In this document: positions 6,680 to 10,657 of the stretch, piece by piece
How the letters are laid out: every line of letters starts with the position of its first letter
Position numbering within the stretch: the stretch's first letter is position 1
Source: Dehalococcoidia bacterium
GTDB taxonomy: Bacteria > Chloroflexota > Dehalococcoidia > Plut-88900
NCBI GenBank assembly: GCA_012270635.1
Contig: JAAXHX010000342.1
Location: 1 to 10,657 of the forward strand
Length of the DNA: 10,657 bases
Reading direction: 5' to 3'
Position numbers and translations under genes: made by a program
The notes under the pieces: model-generated
The model's input: the letters and a program-made list of their open reading frames with translations, nothing else
Databases searched by the model: none
Told to the model about the DNA's origin: nothing

Positions 6680-7987
6680 TCAGTACAGCCTTCCCATCAG
6701 CCTTGTAGCGCCGCCGGGATTGCTGGCCCCGTACATCTGCCGGGCCTCGACATCTATCTCTCCCGCCGCCGCCTGGTCGCCGAGGAGCACGCGGCGCCCT
6801 CCGATGACCCTGTCCACGGCGGGCAGCGCCAGCTTATGGTGGCTGTCCCCCGCCACGACCAGGGCGTCGGCCTGGGGGACCCAGTGGGTGAAGCCCGGGT
6901 CTCCTTCGTTCGCTGTCATCTCCCCCGCCCCGATGGCCGTGCTGATCCCGGCCTCCTCGCACATGCGGCAGATCATCATCGTCTCCACGCTGGGGTGCCC
7001 GTCGCTCAGGGGTGCGATTATCGCTGCGTCGGCGCCCAGCATCTTGGCCGTCCGCACCACGCTGCCCGCCTCCAGCTCCTTTCTCTCCAGCGTGTACGGA
7101 AAGCCGGAATAGAAGAGGACGCCGCGGAAGTTCAGGTCCACCCCGTGCCGCGAGTACAGCTCTTCCACGACGTCATTGTTCTGATACGTATAGGTCGAGT
7201 CCCGGAAGTTGGCCGCTATCAGGAACCCGAAATTCACGACGGCCCCGTCCATCATCTCGTTGGGGTGCATCGGCATGACCCAGTTGCGCGTCGTCGAAAA
7301 GGCTCCGTAGAAGCTGGCCGCCAGGCTCTTGCACAGGTATACGACGCCCGGCAGGGCCGGGTCCCCGGGCCCGAGCTCGTAGGTCTGCGTGGAGTCGGGG
7401 GTCAGGCCCTTCGCCTTTCCGGCCAGGAACTTGGCGGCCTTCAGGCAGAGGTGTCGCGTTGCCTTCATCCTGAGCTCGGCGTCCCGGGTCCGGGTGTCGA
7501 CCACGAACTGCTTTCGCCTCTCCGGGTCCAGCTCCATGCCCCCGGGTTTCGGGATGAAGTGCAGCGCCAGGTTCACGGTGCGGGAGAAGGGAGAGAACTC
7601 CGCCCCCGGCCCCGACATGTCGATTATCGCCTCCCGCGCGTACCAGTACTCCTCCCCGACGAAGGGTTCCGCCGTCCCGACCACCGTCATGCCCGCCAAC
7701 CTGTTAGTAGTCCCGCTCCCCACCTGCGTCGGGGGGCCGAGACGTCCCGGAAAGATCGAGCCGGGCCCCGCGGCCTTGTCCCTGGGCTCCACCACGTCCA
7801 CGGCGTGGACTATGCGGGCGCTCTCTCCGGGCCTCGCCACGTCGACCCGTATGTCGTCGATGTACGGGTCGGGGAGGAGATGCTCCTTTAGCTCGCTCTC
7901 GTTGACGTAGAGGGTCCCGCCGGACAGCCGCGTCTCGGGCGCGAGCTCCACGTTGTCGATTTGGAAGGACGCCAGTTCAAGCCGCAT
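6680..7987 (-). CDS. GrdE-like protein (glycine/sarcosine/betaine reductase component B alpha/beta homologue)
   Basis: A 435-residue protein resembling the GrdE proprotein of clostridial glycine/sarcosine/betaine reductase, where component B binds the amine substrate through a pyruvoyl group and releases it to selenoprotein A. Matching blocks in order: MRLEL at the N-terminus, GTLYVNESEL (24-33), DVARPGESARIVHAVDVVEPR (49-69), GPGSIFPG (74-81), IIDMSGPGAEFSPFS (121-135), HPNEMMDGAV (241-250), VVEELYSRHGVDLNFRGV (273-290) and DRVIGG (392-397). GrdE is cleaved at a mid-chain cysteine that becomes pyruvoyl; the aligned stretch here, after MMDGAVV (about 252-262), has no cysteine, so maturation is unlikely by the known route. 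C340-x-x-C343 is shared with the upstream paralogue. ATG at 7987 is chosen because GGAGGG sits 4 nt before it and MRLEL matches the family; the open frame extending to 8626 is only a shadow of the neighbour. It lies 14 nt after that paralogue. Real reductase activity is doubtful. Confidence 0.85.
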   Translation of the reverse strand: MRLELASFQIDNVELAPETRLSGGTLYVNESELKEHLLPDPYIDDIRVDVARPGESARIVHAVDVVEPRDKAAGPGSIFPGRLGPPTQVGSGTTNRLAGMTVVGTAEPFVGEEYWYAREAIIDMSGPGAEFSPFSRTVNLALHFIPKPGGMELDPERRKQFVVDTRTRDAELRMKATRHLCLKAAKFLAGKAKGLTPDSTQTYELGPGDPALPGVVYLCKSLAASFYGAFSTTRNWVMPMHPNEMMDGAVVNFGFLIAANFRDSTYTYQNNDVVEELYSRHGVDLNFRGVLFYSGFPYTLERKELEAGSVVRTAKMLGADAAIIAPLSDGHPSVETMMICRMCEEAGISTAIGAGEMTANEGDPGFTHWVPQADALVVAGDSHHKLALPAVDRVIGGRRVLLGDQAAAGEIDVEARQMYGASNPGGATRLMGRLY

Positions 7988-7991
7988 TCCG

Positions 7992-7997
7992 CCCTCC
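7992..7997 (-). promoter_or_regulatory. Strong ribosome binding site deciding the start at 7987
   Basis: GGAGGG on the - strand is 4 nt from the ATG. It settles the start of this gene, whose reading frame otherwise stays open for another 213 codons through the preceding gene. Confidence 0.8.
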
Positions 7998-8001
7998 GGC
8001 C

Positions 8002-9303
8002 CTAGTACAACCCCGCCGACAGCCGCGTCGGGCCCATGGGGGCCGAGATCCCGTACAGGTTCCGCACTTCGATCTCCATCTCTGCATCCGCGGGGCCTCC
8101 TCCGTTCATCAGCGTCGAGCCCCCGATCACCCTCTCCACCGCCGGCAGCCTTATCGTCTCTCGGTCGTTCCCCGACACCACCATCGCGTCCGCTTCCGGC
8201 GCCCAGTGGTTCAGGCCAGGCTCGCCCGCGCCCGCCACCAGCTGGGACACCCCCACCGACACCCTGATCCCGGAACGCTCGCATTTCTGGCACACCAGCA
8301 TGAAGGTCACCCCGCTGTGCCCGCTCCGGAACGGGGACATCACCGCCGCCTCGGCGCCGATAGCCCGGGCCAGCTTCACCGCGCTGTCGCTCTCCCGCTC
8401 CTTCTGCTCCAGCGTCGCCGAGGAACCCGTGAAGAAGACCACCCCCACGAAGTCCAGGTCCTTCCCGTGCCGTCGATACAGCTCTTCGATGATCGAGTTG
8501 TTCTGGTGGAAGAAGGTGCAGTCCCGGATCGCGGGTTCGACGAAGCGGGTGGAGAGGACGACGGCTCCGTCCATGAGCTCGTTGGGATGGAGGAGCATGG
8601 CGTGGTCGGAGGAGAAGTCGCTCCACCCATAGAGCGCGCCCCCGACGTTGTGATGGATGTACGCTACTTTCGGCAGGTCATCTTGTACGGGGGTGAGGTT
8701 GTAGGACGCGACGTCGTCCGCCTCGGCGCCCTGGGCGATCAGGGCCAGATACTCGGCGGCGCGCACGGTGAGGAGCCTCGACGCCTCGATCGCGCGCCTT
8801 GCCTGCTCCTCCCAGGCGTCGACCTGGAAGTTGGCCTTCTCCTCCTCCCCACCGTCCCCCGACCCCTGCACGAACTTCACCACCAGGTTGACCGTCTTCG
8901 AAAACGGGCACAGCTCCGCCCCCGGCCCCGACATCTCGATGATCGCCTCGCGAAACGCCCAGTGGTCCTCCCCCGCGAAAGGCTCCGCCGCCCCGACCAC
9001 CGCAACCCCGTCGAGTCGGATGGTCCTGCCTTCTCCCGCATCCAGGGGAGGGCCGAGCAGCCCCGGAAACACCCGCCCGGGCCCCGGGGCCTTCGCCCGG
9101 GGCTCCACCACGTCCAGCGCGTGGACTATCCGCACCGGGTCCCCGGGCTTCGCTATCTCCACGTCGATGGCCTCGAACGGCGAGACCCTGGACAGGTGGT
9201 CCAGCAGGGCTGCCTTGTTCACGTGGAGTACGCCGTCCGAAAGCCCTTCCGCATCGGAGAAGACCACGTCCTTGACAGCATGGGAGGCCAGTTCCAGGTG
9301 CAT
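8002..9303 (-). CDS. GrdE-like protein (glycine/sarcosine/betaine reductase component B alpha/beta homologue), tandem paralogue
   Basis: A 433-residue paralogue of the next gene downstream; the two align almost without gaps over their whole length, including MxLELAS at the start and TRLxxxLY at the end. GrdE-type blocks seen: GVLHVNKAAL (24-33), EIAKPGDPVRIVHALDVVEPR (49-69), GPGRVFPG (74-81), IIEMSGPGAELCPFS (121-135), HPNELMDGAVV (239-249), IIEELYRRHGKDLDFVGV (271-288) and ERVIGG (390-395). The mid-chain cysteine that would form the pyruvoyl cofactor in GrdE is not found at the aligned place (250-258); a nearby C262 lies several residues further on and is not shared by the paralogue. C338-x-x-C341 is shared. 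ATG at 9303 is preferred over an in-frame extension to 9438, because the family N-terminus begins here and the extension crosses the probable promoter; the ribosome site (GGCGGGAA) is modest. First gene of the four-gene - strand operon. A substrate-binding or scaffold role is as likely as reductase activity. Confidence 0.84.
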   Translation of the reverse strand: MHLELASHAVKDVVFSDAEGLSDGVLHVNKAALLDHLSRVSPFEAIDVEIAKPGDPVRIVHALDVVEPRAKAPGPGRVFPGLLGPPLDAGEGRTIRLDGVAVVGAAEPFAGEDHWAFREAIIEMSGPGAELCPFSKTVNLVVKFVQGSGDGGEEEKANFQVDAWEEQARRAIEASRLLTVRAAEYLALIAQGAEADDVASYNLTPVQDDLPKVAYIHHNVGGALYGWSDFSSDHAMLLHPNELMDGAVVLSTRFVEPAIRDCTFFHQNNSIIEELYRRHGKDLDFVGVVFFTGSSATLEQKERESDSAVKLARAIGAEAAVMSPFRSGHSGVTFMLVCQKCERSGIRVSVGVSQLVAGAGEPGLNHWAPEADAMVVSGNDRETIRLPAVERVIGGSTLMNGGGPADAEMEIEVRNLYGISAPMGPTRLSAGLY

Positions 9304-9352
9304 CGCGTTCCCGCCGGCGCATACGCGCTGTTGGAGAGGGATTGGGAGGCTG

Positions 9353-9361
9353 ATTATAGCA
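9353..9361 (-). promoter_or_regulatory. Extended -10 promoter of the GrdE-like/CoA-transferase operon
   Basis: On the - strand the sequence is TGCTATAAT, a perfect extended -10. No strong -35 stands at the right distance. Initiation near 9346 gives a leader of about 43 nt before the ATG at 9303. This is the only promoter-like sequence upstream of the four closely spaced - strand genes. The same element occurs at 739 on the + strand. Confidence 0.55.
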
Positions 9362-9381
9362 CGATGCGCCATATCCTCTCG

Positions 9382-9411
9382 TTGACATCCCCCTGGACTC
9401 GTGGCTAAGAT
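9382..9411 (+). promoter_or_regulatory. Sigma-70-like promoter for the divergent CoA-transferase
   Basis: A perfect -35 TTGACA (9382-9387) is followed after 18 bp by TAAGAT (9406-9411), which matches TATAAT in four of six positions. Transcription would start near 9418, leaving about 100 nt of leader. The -35 box lies just behind the -35 region of the opposite promoter, so one regulator could act on both. The rest of 9304-9518 shows no gene. Confidence 0.45.
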
Positions 9412-9518
9412 TGTCACCGCCTGCCGAGGCCCCTCCATCCGGGCCCGGCCCTCATTCGGTCAATGTACGCCCAATCGATCAAGGCTTGGGCGAGCCGTCC
9501 GCCCCTTCGAAGAAAGTC

Positions 9519-10657
9519 ATGTTTGACCAAGCGCTGGAAGGTGTAAAGGTACTGGACCTCACCCGGTACATCGCCGGGCCCTTCTGCACCAAGCTCATGG
9601 CCGACTACGGCGCCGACGTCATAAAGGTCGAAAGGCCCGACGGCGGAGACCCCGCCCGGCGCCTCGGCCCCTTCTTCGAAGACGACCCCCACCACGAAAA
9701 GAGCGGCCTCTTCCTCCAGCTCAACACCAACAAGAGGAGCGTCACCCTCAACCTGAAGGTCGCCTCCGGCCGCTTCATCCTCCACGAACTGGTCAAGGAA
9801 GCCGACATCCTCGTCGAGAACTACGCCCCTGGCGTCATGGATGCCTGGGGCCTCGGTTACGACGCCCTCGCCGAGATCAACCCCCGGCTCGTGATGACCT
9901 CCATAAGCAACTTCGGGCAGACGGGCCCGTACCGCGACTACAAGGCCTCCGAGCTGGTCCTATTCGGCATGGGCGGCGAGATGCACTCCATCGGCATGGA
10001 GGGCCGCGAGCCCCTGAAGCAGGGGGGCAACGTCGCCCAGTACGAGGCCGGGGCCACGGCAGCCGCCGCAACCATGGGCGCGCTCTGGGCCGCGGACCGG
10101 GACGGCGAGGGCCAGCGCCTGGACATATCGATATTGGAGACCCAGCTCGGCGGAGTGGACCGTCGACACGCCGCGCTCATGGCCTACGCCTATTCCGGGC
10201 GCATAAGCGTCCAGCAGGCGGGTTGGGTCGGGCCCGCCTTCGCCTCCGGCACCCTTCCCTGCAAAGACGGCTACATCGAAATGGCCGGCGGCGGCCACCT
10301 CTTCCCCCGGGTCATCAAGATGCTCGGCAGCCCCGAGTTCCTGCAGGACCCCAAGTGGCTGCAGCCCGGCGCGGGCGCCGACCCGGAGCTCCAGGAAGAG
10401 CTCAACGAGTTCTTCATCCCCTGGCTCATGGACCGCACCAAGCGGGAGATCTGGGCCGAGGGCCAGAACGCCCGGGTCCTCTGCGGCCCCCTCTACTCCA
10501 TGAGCGACCTCCTCGGCGACCCCCAGTTCGTCGGGCGCGGGTTCTGGACCAGGCTCGACCACCCCCACACCGGCCCCGTCTCCTACCCGGGGGCGCCCAC
10601 CCGCATGTCCGAGACCCCCCGCCAGATGCGCCGCCCCGCCCCCGAGCTGGGACAGCA
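9519..10657 (+). CDS. CaiB/BaiF-type family III CoA-transferase (3' truncated by window end)
   Basis: The frame is open from ATG at 9519 to the last base (379 full codons), and no stop is reached. It is a very typical family III CoA-transferase at its N-terminus: LEGVKVLDLTRYIAGPFCTKLMADYG, then GADVIKVERPDGGDPARRLGP. It continues with NTNKRSVTLNL, VENYAPGVMDAWGLGYDALA, SISNFGQTGPYRDYKASELV and a C-terminal MRRPAPELGQ, where relatives usually have only some 20-30 more residues. The catalytic Asp position carries E145 (SELV), as in the gene at 5444-6652, its closest relative here. The start is supported by the family N-terminus; the ribosome site (AGAAAG, about 3 nt from the ATG) is poor. It is divergent from the GrdE-like operon and probably co-regulated through the shared 215-bp intergenic region. 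The acyl donor and acceptor are unknown. Confidence 0.9.
   Translation, partial: MFDQALEGVKVLDLTRYIAGPFCTKLMADYGADVIKVERPDGGDPARRLGPFFEDDPHHEKSGLFLQLNTNKRSVTLNLKVASGRFILHELVKEADILVENYAPGVMDAWGLGYDALAEINPRLVMTSISNFGQTGPYRDYKASELVLFGMGGEMHSIGMEGREPLKQGGNVAQYEAGATAAAATMGALWAADRDGEGQRLDISILETQLGGVDRRHAALMAYAYSGRISVQQAGWVGPAFASGTLPCKDGYIEMAGGGHLFPRVIKMLGSPEFLQDPKWLQPGAGADPELQEELNEFFIPWLMDRTKREIWAEGQNARVLCGPLYSMSDLLGDPQFVGRGFWTRLDHPHTGPVSYPGAPTRMSETPRQMRRPAPELGQ

Noticed and set aside
7988..8626. N-terminal extension of about 213 residues on the GrdE-like gene at 6680-7987
   Set aside because: The extension is an out-of-frame reading of the upstream paralogue, with a low-complexity Arg/Gly-rich product. 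A strong GGAGGG site and the family N-terminus MRLEL set the start at 7987.
9304..9438. In-frame extension of the first GrdE-like protein to 9438
   Set aside because: It adds 45 residues without family similarity and would cover the extended -10; the paralogue begins at the equivalent Met.
9414..9785. Reverse-strand reading frames over the start of the divergent CoA-transferase
   Set aside because: They overlap the conserved N-terminus of an unmistakable CoA-transferase on the + strand and give biased Gly/Glu/Val-rich products.

Overview
The window is GC-rich, with strongly C/G-ending codons, and gene-dense. It carries catabolic accessory genes: a hydantoinase/oxoprolinase subunit, an amidohydrolase, a DAO-family flavoenzyme, two proteins resembling glycine/sarcosine/betaine reductase component B (GrdE), and three family III CoA-transferases. 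Such paralogue-rich sets of flavoenzymes and CoA-transferases are typical of uncultured marine Chloroflexota (SAR202-like Dehalococcoidia). That assignment is inference; no rRNA or marker gene is present to confirm it.

Left part, + strand. The 3' end of a HyuA-like gene (1-685) is followed by a conspicuously AT-rich island (about 690-1530). The island holds one unrecognised lipoprotein-like gene (762-1466) with five nearly identical 24-bp repeats. Next come an amidohydrolase (1539-2792), which starts almost directly at its metal-binding HTH motif, and a DAO-family FAD oxidoreductase (2808-4106). The last two are 15 nt apart and probably form an operon.

Middle and right part, - strand. Four tightly packed genes read from about 9303 down to 4118: two tandem GrdE-like paralogues (8002-9303 and 6680-7987), then two family III CoA-transferases (5444-6652 and 4118-5443, which abut with no gap). 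An extended -10 element just upstream of 9303 probably drives all four. The + and - gene blocks converge at 4106/4118, where a 17-bp perfect hairpin contains both stop codons.

Right edge, + strand. A third CoA-transferase (9519 to beyond 10657) is transcribed divergently from the GrdE-like operon across a 215-bp region with promoter-like sequences in both directions. It runs off the window.

How the genes may work together (inference): most of the enzymes belong to families that hydrolyse, oxidise or reductively cleave C-N bonds (hydantoinase, amidohydrolase, amine/amino-acid oxidase, GrdE-like) or exchange CoA between acids (CaiB/BaiF). A pathway that opens a nitrogen compound and activates the acid as a CoA ester is plausible, but no substrate can be named. 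The most unusual feature is the GrdE-like pair: both seem to lack the cysteine that becomes the pyruvoyl cofactor in genuine GrdE, no GrdB or GrdA partner is visible, and they sit with CoA-transferases whose usual catalytic Asp position holds Glu or Gly.
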